Assembly (NCBI GenBank): GCA_947500545.1
Contig: CANMSO010000009.1
Coordinates: 1 to 64,000, forward strand
Direction: 5' to 3'
Length of the DNA: 64,000 bases
From: an uncultured Aquimarina sp.
Lineage (GTDB): Bacteria; Bacteroidota; Bacteroidia; Flavobacteriales; Flavobacteriaceae
In this document: positions 52,795-62,595 of the stretch, in pieces
Layout of the letters: each line of letters opens with the position of its first letter
How positions within the stretch are numbered: the first letter of the stretch is position 1
Position numbers and translations under genes: made by a program
The notes under the pieces: generated by a model
What the model saw: the letters and a program-made list of their open reading frames with translations, nothing else
What the model was told of the DNA's origin: nothing
The model's database searches: none

Positions 52795-52960
52795 AATTTA
52801 AGGGTTTTAAATGACAAAGGTAGATAATGACTATTCTTAGAAATTGTATGAAATTAACATCTCTAAAATTTCTTTATTCAGTCACAATGTTTATTCATAT
52901 GAATACTAGCATATGTAAAATTAGTATCAAAATTATGTCTCCCACATTTATTATTACTTC

Positions 52961-53887
52961 TTAAAAATCAACTGGTCTTACTTTATTAATAACTTCTGTG
53001 CTCACCCAATAAAAGTTTGATATCTCTCCTTCTTCGTTATACCTACTAAAAAATAAATATTTGCCATCCGGAGTGATACTAGGGCATGTTTCAGCAAAAT
53101 TAGAATTGACTGTATTCCCAAGATTAATTGGTTTTGTCCATCTTCCATCTTTCCCTTTAAAATAGACATATATATCGCTTTTTCTTTGGTCATCTTCTTT
53201 GTTTCTAGCATTTACTACTAAATAATCTTGAGATGGAGAGATAAAACCGTGAACACCAAATTCAATTCCAACTTCTTGTGCTTGGAGGAATTTGCCATTT
53301 TTATTAGGTGCATAATACATTTTTCGTTTTGACACATTTGTATAAAAAAGATCTCCGTTTTTCGCTTGATTAGGATAAAAAACGAAATCTTCATTTACAG
53401 GGGAATCAAGTTGTATTGCGTTACTCCAAGAATTCTCAAGACGGTTTACATACCAAGTTTTAACTGATTCTTTATGGTGAGGCAATGTAAATGCGTCATG
53501 AGCTGCAAAATAAATCTTATCATCATTAGGGTTCACAAATGGATGCATTTCTCCAACTTTTTTGCCTTTTGTGAAATTTGCTTTTTTAGGATTTGTCCAT
53601 TTTTTGTCTTCTAGTTTTGAAAAATATATACTTGGGTCTTCGTCTTTTTTATTAGCTGAAAAATATACTTCATCTAAATCAGGAGAAAACGAAATAGCAT
53701 GTTCATATCTTCCATTTATTGAAATAATACCAGGTACAAAAATTTCAGCAGTCATTTCTGGTGGCTTTTGGCCAAAATAGGGACCTTCTAAGTGTGGAAA
53801 GCTAGAAGCGTTTTTAATATTTTCTTGAGCAAAGACAATATTTAGGGATATAACGATGGTAAGTATTAATAATTTAGTAGTTTTCAT
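52961..53887 (-). CDS. Secreted PD40/WD40-like beta-propeller protein
   Basis: 308 residues from the Met at 53887, which gives a signal peptide (MKTTKLLILTIVISLNIVFAQ); the frame opens earlier, at 53920. AAAGGAGAG immediately upstream is an unusually good Shine-Dalgarno for this phylum. Propeller blades with the PD40 pattern: AISFSPDLDEVYFSANK, MHPFVNPNDDKIYFAAHD, CPSITPDGKYLFFSRY. Similar to TolB-type blades without the TolB N-terminus. Probable periplasmic or surface binding protein. Confidence 0.85.
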   Translation of the reverse strand: MKTTKLLILTIVISLNIVFAQENIKNASSFPHLEGPYFGQKPPEMTAEIFVPGIISINGRYEHAISFSPDLDEVYFSANKKDEDPSIYFSKLEDKKWTNPKKANFTKGKKVGEMHPFVNPNDDKIYFAAHDAFTLPHHKESVKTWYVNRLENSWSNAIQLDSPVNEDFVFYPNQAKNGDLFYTNVSKRKMYYAPNKNGKFLQAQEVGIEFGVHGFISPSQDYLVVNARNKEDDQRKSDIYVYFKGKDGRWTKPINLGNTVNSNFAETCPSITPDGKYLFFSRYNEEGEISNFYWVSTEVINKVRPVDF

Positions 53888-54033
53888 ATTCTCTCCTTTT
53901 GTAAATATGTTGCATAACAAATAAACATAAACATCTTACATGCTTATATCTTCTATTCAATTTAAAATTACTCATTTTAGTTCGGAAAAATAAAATCTAC
54001 GTAAAATCATATTTTATTGATTATCAAACATAT

Positions 54034-54051
54034 ATTCGTTTACAAACGAAT
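54034..54051. promoter_or_regulatory. Palindrome upstream of ssb
   Basis: ATTCGTTT, two bases, AAACGAAT: an 8-bp inverted repeat, followed by ACAAACG (54052) and ACAAGCG (54062), iterated about every 10 bases. A TATGTTTG promoter box is at 54111-54118. The palindrome lies about 60 bp upstream of it and could be an operator. Confidence 0.5.
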
Positions 54052-54176
54052 ACAAACGGTTACAAGCGAAATTAAACACTTCCCAACCGAATCTCGTTAC
54101 GAACCCGTTCTATGTTTGCATCGTCGAAACATAAGAACTCGATAGTATCAATTGTTTAACACGAAAAACTAAAATT

Positions 54177-54509
54177 ATGAACACGCTTAAAAACAAAGTA
54201 CAGTTGATTGGAAACTTAGGACAAGAACCAGAAATCATTACTCTTGAATCTGGTAAAAAACTGGCCAAATTCTCTATCGCCACAAACGATTATTATTATA
54301 ATAAAGAAGGTGAAAAAATTACAGACACCCAATGGCATAATGTTGTTGCCTGGGGAAAGACTGCCGATATTATAGAGAAGTATGTGAATAAAGGGCAGGA
54401 AATTGCTGTAGAAGGAAAATTAACCTCACGCAACTATGAAGATAGCGATGGACAAAAGAGGTATGTTACTGAGGTAGTTTGCAATGAATTATTAATGTTA
54501 GGTAAATAA
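54177..54509 (+). CDS. ssb: Short single-stranded DNA-binding protein
   Basis: 110 residues: one OB fold (NKVQLIGNLGQEPEI, KLAKFSIATND, TQWHNVVAWGKTADIIEKYVNKGQEIAVEGKL, YVTEVVCNELLMLG). It stops right after the OB fold and lacks the disordered linker and acidic DDDIPF-type tip through which standard SSB recruits repair and replication proteins. This suggests a second, specialised SSB (competence, mobile element or repair) rather than the housekeeping copy. Own promoter and a strong terminator. Confidence 0.93.
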   Translation: MNTLKNKVQLIGNLGQEPEIITLESGKKLAKFSIATNDYYYNKEGEKITDTQWHNVVAWGKTADIIEKYVNKGQEIAVEGKLTSRNYEDSDGQKRYVTEVVCNELLMLGK

Positions 54510-54513
54510 ACAT

Positions 54514-54546
54514 AAAAGGGCTGCTTTTACGAGCAGCCCTTTTTTA
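54514..54546. terminator. Strong bidirectional terminator
   Basis: AAAAGGGCTGC and GCAGCCCTTTTTT flank a short loop between ssb and the convergent PepSY-like gene. Confidence 0.9.
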
Positions 54547-54561
54547 TATAAAACTATTCTC

Positions 54562-55065
54562 TTAGAGAAAATTACCCGAATCATCGGTCTTTACCTTGAT
54601 AAGCTTATCTCCGTTTTCCAGTCTAAGCTTATACATTTTTTTTGTAACACCTTTCTTGTCATGATAATTGACTAAATATACATCTTTGGTTACTGTCCAA
54701 CCTGGGAACCTTTTGCCTATAGATTTTCTTACCATATCCGGCAGTTTAACATCCTTAAAACGTTCTACTGTTCGTAAAACCTTACCCTCTTTATTGTATG
54801 CTGCGAGTATTTTCCCTTCAGGGATATGAAACGCCACTTGGTAATGATCATACTCATCATTATAAATTTCTGAACTCTTGAGGTCAAAAGTTGCTACTTT
54901 TCTTTGTAGCAATTCTATAGGAAGTGCTTCATCCTCGGCGTCAGTTTCACTAAGATATTTATAGTTTGTAGCTATAATCCATACCTCGGCTAATTGTTCT
55001 AAATCTTGTGCAAAAGAAGGAATGGTTAATCCAAATACAAGTAACCCTAAAATTATTTTTTTCAT
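54562..55065 (-). CDS. Secreted PepSY-like protein
   Basis: 167 residues. Signal peptide ending SFAQ. The C-terminal part has VAFHIPEGKILAAYNKEGKVLRTVERFKDVKLPDMVRKSIGKRFPGWTV, resembling the beta-lactamase-inhibitor-like PepSY fold (DUF2874-type) of Bacteroidota: strand, Asn-x-x-Gly turn, then the LPxxVxxxIxxxFPG helix. Periplasmic; function unknown. Convergent with ssb. Confidence 0.78.
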   Translation of the reverse strand: MKKIILGLLVFGLTIPSFAQDLEQLAEVWIIATNYKYLSETDAEDEALPIELLQRKVATFDLKSSEIYNDEYDHYQVAFHIPEGKILAAYNKEGKVLRTVERFKDVKLPDMVRKSIGKRFPGWTVTKDVYLVNYHDKKGVTKKMYKLRLENGDKLIKVKTDDSGNFL

Positions 55066-55312
55066 GATTTTGGTTTTTATTAAATGATTAGTGATATTGA
55101 AAAAATGATTCTTGCTTTGTACCTTTAAAAGTATCCAGCAAAAAGATTATAAACTATGATATTTGTCAGTTAGCCATACATATAGAGCTCATATTCAAAT
55201 ATCTGCGCAAAATCATAAGTTTGTCGCCTGAAGTAAGTTTCCAAAATTTATTCATTAAGGGTATTACTAAAATTCATTACTTTTAACAATACTAACTTAT
55301 AAACCACACCCC

Positions 55313-55990
55313 TTGAATACATATACCAAATACTGGTTTTTGGAAGGGTTCAATCTTTTCAATAAACTAGGCAGAATAACTATGATGCGTATGTGTGAGA
55401 TCCTTGAAATGGACAATATTGACAAAGGAACTACCATAGAGTTACTTAACAATGATGAGAAGAGCATCTTTTTTCTAAAAAAAGGAACTATAAAAATTGT
55501 CGATACTACTAACGACACTGTAAAATATATTGTGAAAAAAGGAAACATTTTTGGTGAACTCTCCCTTTATGATAAGGAGGCTGCCGCCGAAGAACAAGCC
55601 GTTGCTCTTGAAGACTGTATCATATGCTATATTGAAGCCGATAGAATGGAAAAGATTATGGAGAAACATAAATCCTTAAAAAACGGTGTTCTGAAGGTAT
55701 ATGGATTACGAATCAAAAAATTAGAACGACGACTTCGGGACCTGTTATATAAAGATAGTACTTCAAGGATTAAAGAGTTCATTACCGATTATATTAAGGA
55801 ATTTGGAGAAAGTGAAAATGACCGAATTGTTGCCAAAAACTTATTATCGCATAAAGATATATCACATCTTACTAATACATCACGACAAACGGTAAGCAAC
55901 GTAATGAGTACTTTAAGAAAACAAGATATCATAAATTATGATTCTCAGTTTATATCATTACTCAAAAAAGAACAAGTAACAGAACTATAA
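55313..55990 (+). CDS. Crp/Fnr-family transcriptional regulator
   Basis: 225 residues. Cyclic-nucleotide-binding-like domain (about 10-125: FFLKKGTIKIVD, GNIFGELSLYD) and C-terminal HTH_Crp (about 145-215: LLSHKDISHLTNTSRQTVSNVMSTLRKQDII). Starts at TTG (55313); no in-frame ATG occurs before the conserved FNLF segment, apart from later Met24. No Cys cluster for an Fnr-type Fe-S site, so oxygen sensing is unlikely; the ligand is unknown. It ends 15 bp before the metallophosphoesterase-like gene and may be co-transcribed with it. Confidence 0.93.
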   Translation: MNTYTKYWFLEGFNLFNKLGRITMMRMCEILEMDNIDKGTTIELLNNDEKSIFFLKKGTIKIVDTTNDTVKYIVKKGNIFGELSLYDKEAAAEEQAVALEDCIICYIEADRMEKIMEKHKSLKNGVLKVYGLRIKKLERRLRDLLYKDSTSRIKEFITDYIKEFGESENDRIVAKNLLSHKDISHLTNTSRQTVSNVMSTLRKQDIINYDSQFISLLKKEQVTEL

Positions 55991-56005
55991 TATTAATGTT
56001 ATTAC

Positions 56006-59000
56006 ATGAAAATATTCACTCACACAAAATATCTATATTTTCTATTTTTTCTTGCATTTCAAGGGTATGCCCAGGAAATAGAAAAATCTATTTTTATTAC
56101 TGCAAACACAGGGAATTCAGACTACCAGAGCATTTTAACTCAGATTGTAAAACAATCTGACACAAAAGATGCTACTGCATTACTTATTTTGGGTAATACG
56201 GTTGGAAAAGATGGCTTCACTGATACAGAAGCAAAAAGTAAGATAGCTACTCAGCTTACCTCCATTTCTACATTTAATGGAGATGTAATATTCACTCCCG
56301 GACATCATGAATGGGCTGCCAAAGGCCATAAAGGAGTCCGTAATTTGGAAAAGCATATTCAAAAAAACAGTAGTGCAAAATTCTATCCAGATGAAGGTTG
56401 TCCTATCAAGAAAAAAGACCTTAGTGAAAATGTAGTTTTAATAACTATCGATTCTCAATGGTATTTAGAAAAATGGAATAATCATATCTATTTAAATGAA
56501 GAGTGTGATATCAAAAATAGAACCTTGTTTTTTCTTGAGTTTGAAAGTATGCTCAAAAAATCTCAGGACAAAATAAAAATTGTTGCAATTCATCATCCTG
56601 TAAATTCTAATTCTGCTCATGGGTTATTGGCAAATACTGCCGGAATTTCATTGCATGATTATCAAAACAAACAATATAGAAGTTTACGGAATCGCTTAAT
56701 AACTATGGCCAGGCGTACCGAAAATATCATTTTTGTTTCAGGGCATGATAAAAATCTACAGTACATTAACAGATATGGAGTTCCTCAGATAATAAGTGGG
56801 GCATCCGGGAAAACTAAAAAAGTAAGAGATGTTCCAAACGGAGATTTTGCAATTGCAACAAAAGGATATGCAAGGCTTGATATTCATAAAAGCGGAAAAG
56901 CTACGGTTAATTTCTATACTTTGGGAAATGAAACTGCAACTTCTATATTTTCTGCCATAGTGCTGAATGGTGAAAAAAAGAAAAACGATTATACTTTTAA
57001 GCCACAAAGCAGCTATTCAGCTACGCAAAAGACTTCTGTCTATTCTAACGATGAAACTAAAAAAAGTAAATTATATCGTGGTTTATGGGGGGATCACTAC
57101 AGAAAATATTACAGCGAACCCGTTGAGGCTCCTGTTGCGTTTCTAGATACACTTATGGGAGGGTTAACACCAGTAAGACGGGGAGGCGGACATCAATCTA
57201 TGTCATTACGATTAGAAGATAAAGATGGAAAACAGTTCGTAATGCGAGCTTTAAGAAAAAGTGCTACCAAGTTTATACAATCTACAGCTTTCCTAGATAA
57301 ATATGTAGAAGATGATTTACAGGATAGTTATGCAGATAGATTCTTGCTTGATTTTTATACTACGGCCCACCCATATACTCCTTTTGCAATTAGCAAATTA
57401 TCTGATGCCGCTGATATTTTTCATAGCAATCCACTGTTATATTATATTCCGAAACAAAAAACATTAGGTGAATATAATGATGAATTTGGTGATCAACTAT
57501 ATCTAGTAGAAGAAGCAGTAAATTCAAGCCAAACTAGTGTAACTAGTTTTGGTGAGCCTAAAGATATTTTAAGTACTAGCGAGGTATTTCAAGAAATACA
57601 TAAAACAGGAAAATCTATTATAGACGAACCTTCGTATTTAAGAGCTCGATTATTTGATATGTTGATTGGTGATTGGGATCGTCATGAAGATCAATGGCGA
57701 TGGGCTGTCTTTGAAAAAGAAAATGGCACACAAATTTGTAAACCGATACCAAGAGATCGAGATCAAGCATTTTCAGTATTTGATGGAAGCATCGTCTCTT
57801 TCTTAACCATTGCAATACCTAGTTTAAGAAAAATGCAATCTTTTGATGAAGAACTTAGAAGTCCAAAATGGTTTGCATTTACACCATATCCTATGGATAT
57901 GACTTTTCTAAATAAATCAGATTGGAGTACCTGGGAAAAGCAAGCAAAACACCTTCAGGATAATATGACAGATGAAGTTATCGATGAAGCCTTCGAACAA
58001 ATCCCTGATGAAATTAAAGGAGCTACTATAGATGAGATCAAAACAAAACTTAAAGGAAGACGTGAAAACATTGTAGATATTGCTCGTGAATACTATGAGC
58101 ATTTAAATAAGTTTGAAGTACTTGCCGGAACTCAAAAAGATGATGTTTTTGAAATAACCAGGTTACCAAACGGGAAAACAACTATCGATATTAATCGTAA
58201 AGATTTAGGGATTTTTAATAGAACTTTTACCAAAGAAGAAACTAAAGAAATCTGGATATACGGACTTGATGGAAATGACACTTTTAAAATAAACGGAAAG
58301 GGGGATAATTTAATTAAACTTAAAATTATAGGTGGTAAGAAAAACGACACTTATGATTTCAAAAATACTCGTAATGTTAAACTTTATGATTATAAAGGCA
58401 AAAACAACACTATTGTAAATAAAAGATCTAAAAAATGGCTTGTTGATGATTACGGAATCAACAACTATGATCACAAAAAGCGGAAATATAGCGTAAACCA
58501 ACTACTTCCCCTTATCGCTTTTAATCCGGATGATGGTTTGCGAGTTGGGGTATTTAACCATTTTACTCATTATGGATTACAACGTAATCCTTTTACCCAA
58601 AAACATTCAATAAGTGCCTCTTATTACACAGGCTCTTCTGGGTTTGATGTATCCTACAAAGGAGAATTTTCTAATATTTTCCATAACTGGAATTTTGGTG
58701 TTGAAGGGTTATACACAAGCCCAAATTTTGCAATTAATTTCTTTGGCCCTGGTAATGACACAGAATATGACAGAGATGAAGTTGATTTAGATTTTAACCG
58801 AGTTAGAATCAGAAAATGGAATGCTGCCATATCTTTAATTTGGAGAGGAAGAGATGGTGGTTATTTTCAATTTAAGCCACTTCTAGAGTCTTTTGAAGTA
58901 GAAAATACTGAGGGTAGGTTCGTGAACACTTTCTTTAATTCAAATAGTACCGTTTTTGATCAACAAACCTATGCCGGAGCAGAAATCACCTATCAATTTA

Positions 59001-59539
59001 AGAATAAAAATGATCTTGCATTTCCAACCTTGGGAATGGATGTAGGTATCACTGCTGGTTATAAAACTAATATTGATGGCGATGATAATGATAATCGATT
59101 TGCTTATGTAGAGCCTTACATTGCTCTAGATCATAAATTGATAAAAAGCGGAAAACTAGTACTTGCAACCAAGATTGGTGGTGAAGCTATTCTAGGAGAT
59201 AATTTCGAGTTTTATCACGGAGCTCAATTAGGAGGATTACATAGTCTACGAGGTTTTAGAAACGAAAGGTTTACTGGTAAATATTCTTTGTATCAAAATA
59301 CTGATTTGCGTCTTCAACTCGGAAAATTCAAAACAAGCTTTATCCCCTTAAAATATGGCGCAACTGGAGGTTTTGATTATGGAAGAGTTTGGTTAGAAGA
59401 TGACGATTCTGATTCCTGGAATAATAGCGTTGGAGGATCTTTTTGGGTGAGCGGTTTAGATACTTTCACAGCCAATGTTGGCTATTTTGGCAGCTCAGAC
59501 GGTGGCAGGTTAGTATTCGTTTTTGGCTTTGCTTTTTAG
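56006..59539 (+). CDS. Metallophosphoesterase-like/outer-membrane barrel protein with degenerate metal site
   Basis: 1177 residues. Signal peptide ending GYAQ. Residues about 25-310 are a calcineurin-like phosphoesterase fold, but the motifs read ANTGN (33-37), GNT (63-65) and GHHEW (99-103), where family members have GDxG, GDN and GNHD; AIHHP (195-198) and SGHD (245-248) remain. Residues about 370-720 are mixed (MLIGDWDRHEDQWRWAVF, PIPRDRDQAFS), a kinase-like patch. From about 830 it is an Omp85/BamA-like barrel ending VFGFAF. Outer membrane, acting on the periplasmic side. The catalytic state is doubtful. Confidence 0.82.
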   Translation: MKIFTHTKYLYFLFFLAFQGYAQEIEKSIFITANTGNSDYQSILTQIVKQSDTKDATALLILGNTVGKDGFTDTEAKSKIATQLTSISTFNGDVIFTPGHHEWAAKGHKGVRNLEKHIQKNSSAKFYPDEGCPIKKKDLSENVVLITIDSQWYLEKWNNHIYLNEECDIKNRTLFFLEFESMLKKSQDKIKIVAIHHPVNSNSAHGLLANTAGISLHDYQNKQYRSLRNRLITMARRTENIIFVSGHDKNLQYINRYGVPQIISGASGKTKKVRDVPNGDFAIATKGYARLDIHKSGKATVNFYTLGNETATSIFSAIVLNGEKKKNDYTFKPQSSYSATQKTSVYSNDETKKSKLYRGLWGDHYRKYYSEPVEAPVAFLDTLMGGLTPVRRGGGHQSMSLRLEDKDGKQFVMRALRKSATKFIQSTAFLDKYVEDDLQDSYADRFLLDFYTTAHPYTPFAISKLSDAADIFHSNPLLYYIPKQKTLGEYNDEFGDQLYLVEEAVNSSQTSVTSFGEPKDILSTSEVFQEIHKTGKSIIDEPSYLRARLFDMLIGDWDRHEDQWRWAVFEKENGTQICKPIPRDRDQAFSVFDGSIVSFLTIAIPSLRKMQSFDEELRSPKWFAFTPYPMDMTFLNKSDWSTWEKQAKHLQDNMTDEVIDEAFEQIPDEIKGATIDEIKTKLKGRRENIVDIAREYYEHLNKFEVLAGTQKDDVFEITRLPNGKTTIDINRKDLGIFNRTFTKEETKEIWIYGLDGNDTFKINGKGDNLIKLKIIGGKKNDTYDFKNTRNVKLYDYKGKNNTIVNKRSKKWLVDDYGINNYDHKKRKYSVNQLLPLIAFNPDDGLRVGVFNHFTHYGLQRNPFTQKHSISASYYTGSSGFDVSYKGEFSNIFHNWNFGVEGLYTSPNFAINFFGPGNDTEYDRDEVDLDFNRVRIRKWNAAISLIWRGRDGGYFQFKPLLESFEVENTEGRFVNTFFNSNSTVFDQQTYAGAEITYQFKNKNDLAFPTLGMDVGITAGYKTNIDGDDNDNRFAYVEPYIALDHKLIKSGKLVLATKIGGEAILGDNFEFYHGAQLGGLHSLRGFRNERFTGKYSLYQNTDLRLQLGKFKTSFIPLKYGATGGFDYGRVWLEDDDSDSWNNSVGGSFWVSGLDTFTANVGYFGSSDGGRLVFVFGFAF

Positions 59540-59656
59540 ATAATTATAACATTAAACGAAAGTTTTGTTAAAATTTCTAGACCAAAAAGAATATCTGTTT
59601 CGACCAAAAAGTAAAATAATTTTCTATTGAACTAATAAAAAAATTGAAATAAAAAT

Positions 59657-61267
59657 ATGAAACAACCAATAGCCATTGCTCAAATAAGTGATTTAGAAAA
59701 CAAAAAGCCAGCACATGCACTGGTAAATGGATTAGATTTAGTAATTGTAAAATTTGATTCCGATATTTCTGTACTGTATGGAAGATGTCTGCACAGAGGG
59801 GCGCTAATGGCAGATGGGCACATTGATGGACACAACCTAATTTGTGGTGTTCACGGCTGGGATTATCGTTACGATACTGGTGTTTCTGAATATAACAATA
59901 ATGAGGTTTTACATAAGTTTAGCAGCAAAATTGAAGGTAATAATTTATATGTGGATGAAACTGAAATTAACGAATATCTTGTTGATCATCCACAGCCTTT
60001 TAATCGTGATGAATACCTTGGTTCTTATGCTGATACGCATCCAGAAGATACAGAACCTTATACCGGATATATCAAAGAGCTCGCAAAAAATGGTTTAAAA
60101 AATCTTGGGCATCATGGCTTTTCTGCATCTATGGGAGTAGACAGAAATACATTACCAAAATGGAATGATATACAATTCTTACCTGCCCAGTTGGCCAGTA
60201 GGCCTTTATTAGATCATGAAGAAGTTGCTACCAAAGTGGTTATAGGACCTAATGCTAAAAAGCCATTAGTAATTGATATGCCCCTATTTGTAAGTGATAT
60301 GAGTTTTGGTGCACTTTCGCGAGAAGCAAAAATTGCATTATCCAGAGGTGCTGAAATGGCTGGAACCGGGATTTGTTCTGGAGAAGGTGGAATGCTACCC
60401 CAGGAGCAAGAAAACAACACAAAATATTTTTACGAGTTGGCGTCCGCCCAATTTGGATTCTCCTGGGACAAACTTGATAAAGTTCAGGCCTTTCATTTTA
60501 AAGGAGGACAGGGAGCCAAGACCGGAACCGGTGGACATTTACCAGGAAATAAAGTAAGTAAGGAAATTGCTGAAGTTAGAGGACTACAGCAAGGGCAAAC
60601 GGCGATTTCGCCTGCTACTTTTCCAGATTTTCATGGGGTAAAAGATTTTAAAGCGTTTGCAGATGAAGTAAGAGAACGAACAGGTGGCATCCCGATTGGT
60701 TTTAAAATTGCAGCCAGTCATATCGAAAAAGATATTCAATTTGCATTAGATGTAGGTGTAGACTATATCATTTTGGATGGCCGCGGTGGTGGAACAGGGT
60801 CTGCTCCTACTATTTTACGAGATAATATTAATGTCCCAACAATTCCAGCGCTGGCAAGAGCTAGGAAATATTTAGATAAAGTTGGTGCTACAAACATTAC
60901 CTTAATCATAACCGGAGGACTTCGCATCGCAGAAGATTTTGCAAAAGCTATGATGCTTGGAGCTGATGCTATTGCTGTATCCAATTCGGCACTGCAAGCT
61001 ATTGGTTGCTTAGGAATGCGCGCTTGCGGAAGCAATAATTGTCCTGTAGGAATTGCAACACAAAAAGAATCGCTAAGAAGTAGAATGATTATAGAATCTT
61101 CTGCTAAGCAACTACATAATTATTTTGACGCAACCAATAACCTGATAAAGGTAATTGCACGAGCTTGTGGGTATGATGATGTTTCAAAGTTTAATCATGA
61201 TGACCTTTCTACTTTTGATCACGACATGCATCGACTAACAGGGATTAACTATGCTGGAGTTATGTAA
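59657..61267 (+). CDS. Rieske-glutamate synthase fusion protein
   Basis: 536 residues. N-terminal Rieske [2Fe-2S] domain with C-L-H (Cys44, His46) and C-G-V-H (Cys63, His66) ligands. Residues about 150-530 are a GltS-type FMN domain: FVSDMSFGALSREAKIALSRG, SGEGGMLPQE, GAKTGTGGHLPG, DGRGGGTGSAP, and the 3Fe-4S motif C-x5-C-x4-C (Cys451, 457, 462). There is no glutamine-amidotransferase domain, so it may use ammonia or act on another substrate. The Rieske domain probably passes electrons to FMN. First gene of a rightward cluster that ends with another Rieske fusion. Confidence 0.92.
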   Translation: MKQPIAIAQISDLENKKPAHALVNGLDLVIVKFDSDISVLYGRCLHRGALMADGHIDGHNLICGVHGWDYRYDTGVSEYNNNEVLHKFSSKIEGNNLYVDETEINEYLVDHPQPFNRDEYLGSYADTHPEDTEPYTGYIKELAKNGLKNLGHHGFSASMGVDRNTLPKWNDIQFLPAQLASRPLLDHEEVATKVVIGPNAKKPLVIDMPLFVSDMSFGALSREAKIALSRGAEMAGTGICSGEGGMLPQEQENNTKYFYELASAQFGFSWDKLDKVQAFHFKGGQGAKTGTGGHLPGNKVSKEIAEVRGLQQGQTAISPATFPDFHGVKDFKAFADEVRERTGGIPIGFKIAASHIEKDIQFALDVGVDYIILDGRGGGTGSAPTILRDNINVPTIPALARARKYLDKVGATNITLIITGGLRIAEDFAKAMMLGADAIAVSNSALQAIGCLGMRACGSNNCPVGIATQKESLRSRMIIESSAKQLHNYFDATNNLIKVIARACGYDDVSKFNHDDLSTFDHDMHRLTGINYAGVM

Positions 61268-61784
61268 TATAAAAAACACTAGTGTGTTGCTATTATTTTT
61301 TATGATAACAATAGGCACAAAAGCGCAACAAGGATGGATGGTAGGAATAGCTCCTTCATTAGAATTGAATGAGGAACTTTTTGGAATAAATACCCGACTG
61401 TATTATGGGCCTAATGAACATTTTTGCTTTGGGCCAGAAGTTACTTTTGTTCCCTATCAGGAAATAGACAATGAGTATGAATTAACAATTACAGAGCTAA
61501 ATCTTAATGCACATTATATTTTTGAATTAACGCACAAATTTGGAATATATCCCCTTTCTGGAATCAATTATACTATTGAAAAAGAAAGGTTGATCGAAGA
61601 ATCCAACGAATCTGAAGAAGATAATGAGTTCGGGTTTAATTATGGTCTGGGAACACATTATAATTTAGGAAAACTATATGCTTTTGCAGAGTTTAAAGGA
61701 ATCACTGGAGAACTTAATGACCATTTTATCTCTATAGGTATTATTTTTTCACTTTCGGAGAGTAAAGAAATACCAGAGCATTAA
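61251..61784 (+). CDS. Outer-membrane beta-barrel-like protein
   Basis: 177 residues. Signal peptide ending TKAQ (about residue 25), followed by alternating strands as in OmpA/porin-like small barrels (WMVGIAPSLELN, FGINTRLYYGPNEHFCFGPEVTF, FISIGIIFSLSES). Its start lies 17 bases inside the end of the Rieske-glutamate synthase gene, implying translational coupling. Outer membrane; ligand unknown. Confidence 0.75.
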   Translation: MLELCNIKNTSVLLLFFMITIGTKAQQGWMVGIAPSLELNEELFGINTRLYYGPNEHFCFGPEVTFVPYQEIDNEYELTITELNLNAHYIFELTHKFGIYPLSGINYTIEKERLIEESNESEEDNEFGFNYGLGTHYNLGKLYAFAEFKGITGELNDHFISIGIIFSLSESKEIPEH

Positions 61785-61839
61785 TATTCAATTTAAAGCA
61801 TAACAAACAATATATATTACTCAATAAACCAATAAAATT

Positions 61840-62589
61840 ATGACTACTCAAATGCATTTGGCAGCACAATATCTAGCAGCTGCGGCAATAAGCTTTTTAG
61901 AAAAAAAGGAAGATGATAGCCATACCAATCTAGGATTTTCTGCAACAGAAGGTAGTATGTCTACTCACCCTTTAAATAAAGAAGGAGATACCTTGTCGCT
62001 AAATTATCAACGCTTTACTTTAGAGTGGAATTCAAAAAATTCTAAAAGCTCATTACGCTTAGATGGGACTACACATTCAGAAATTTTGAAATGGATAGGT
62101 AAAACGGCTGTCGTAGCAAATATTGACAAACCATATAGGTATGATCTGCATTACGATTTACCATACGCAGCCATTACTAATGACTTTACTTTTAAACTTC
62201 ACGATGTTGGAAGATTATGTGAATTAACAAACTTCAGGATACTGGCACAACTTACTTTAGAAGCTTTCTTAGAGAATCAACAACTAAATTCTGATATCAG
62301 AGTTTGGCCTCATCATTTTGATATCGGTGCTTTTGCATCACTCAAAAATAAGGCAGAACTTTCTGTGGGAATAGGTCTTGCTATTCCAGACACTATGATC
62401 GATGACTACTACTTTTATATCAGTGCATATAAAGGTCATGACGGGATGAGTACTGCGGGATTTAAATCATTAACTCATGGTAAATGGTATAATGATGGAT
62501 TTAAGGGAGCAGTATTACCAGTAACTGGTATTGATGAAATCACGGCTTCTACTTTTTTTGAAGAAGCACTTGACGCTTATTTAAATTAA
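61840..62589 (+). CDS. DUF5996-like protein
   Basis: 249 residues, soluble, no signal peptide. Contains RVWPHHFDIGAF (about 163-174), resembling the WPxxFD core of DUF5996 proteins, and PDTMIDDYYFYISAY. Such proteins are uncharacterised. Between the outer-membrane protein gene and a DUF2721 gene, 55 bp and 6 bp away, in the Rieske cluster; a shared operon is likely. Confidence 0.7.
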   Translation: MTTQMHLAAQYLAAAAISFLEKKEDDSHTNLGFSATEGSMSTHPLNKEGDTLSLNYQRFTLEWNSKNSKSSLRLDGTTHSEILKWIGKTAVVANIDKPYRYDLHYDLPYAAITNDFTFKLHDVGRLCELTNFRILAQLTLEAFLENQQLNSDIRVWPHHFDIGAFASLKNKAELSVGIGLAIPDTMIDDYYFYISAYKGHDGMSTAGFKSLTHGKWYNDGFKGAVLPVTGIDEITASTFFEEALDAYLN

Positions 62590-62595
62590 AATAGA

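Noticed and set aside
59657..61267. Annotation as the large subunit of glutamate synthase (GltB)
   Set aside because: It lacks the amidotransferase and central domains, has about one third of the length, and carries a Rieske domain instead.
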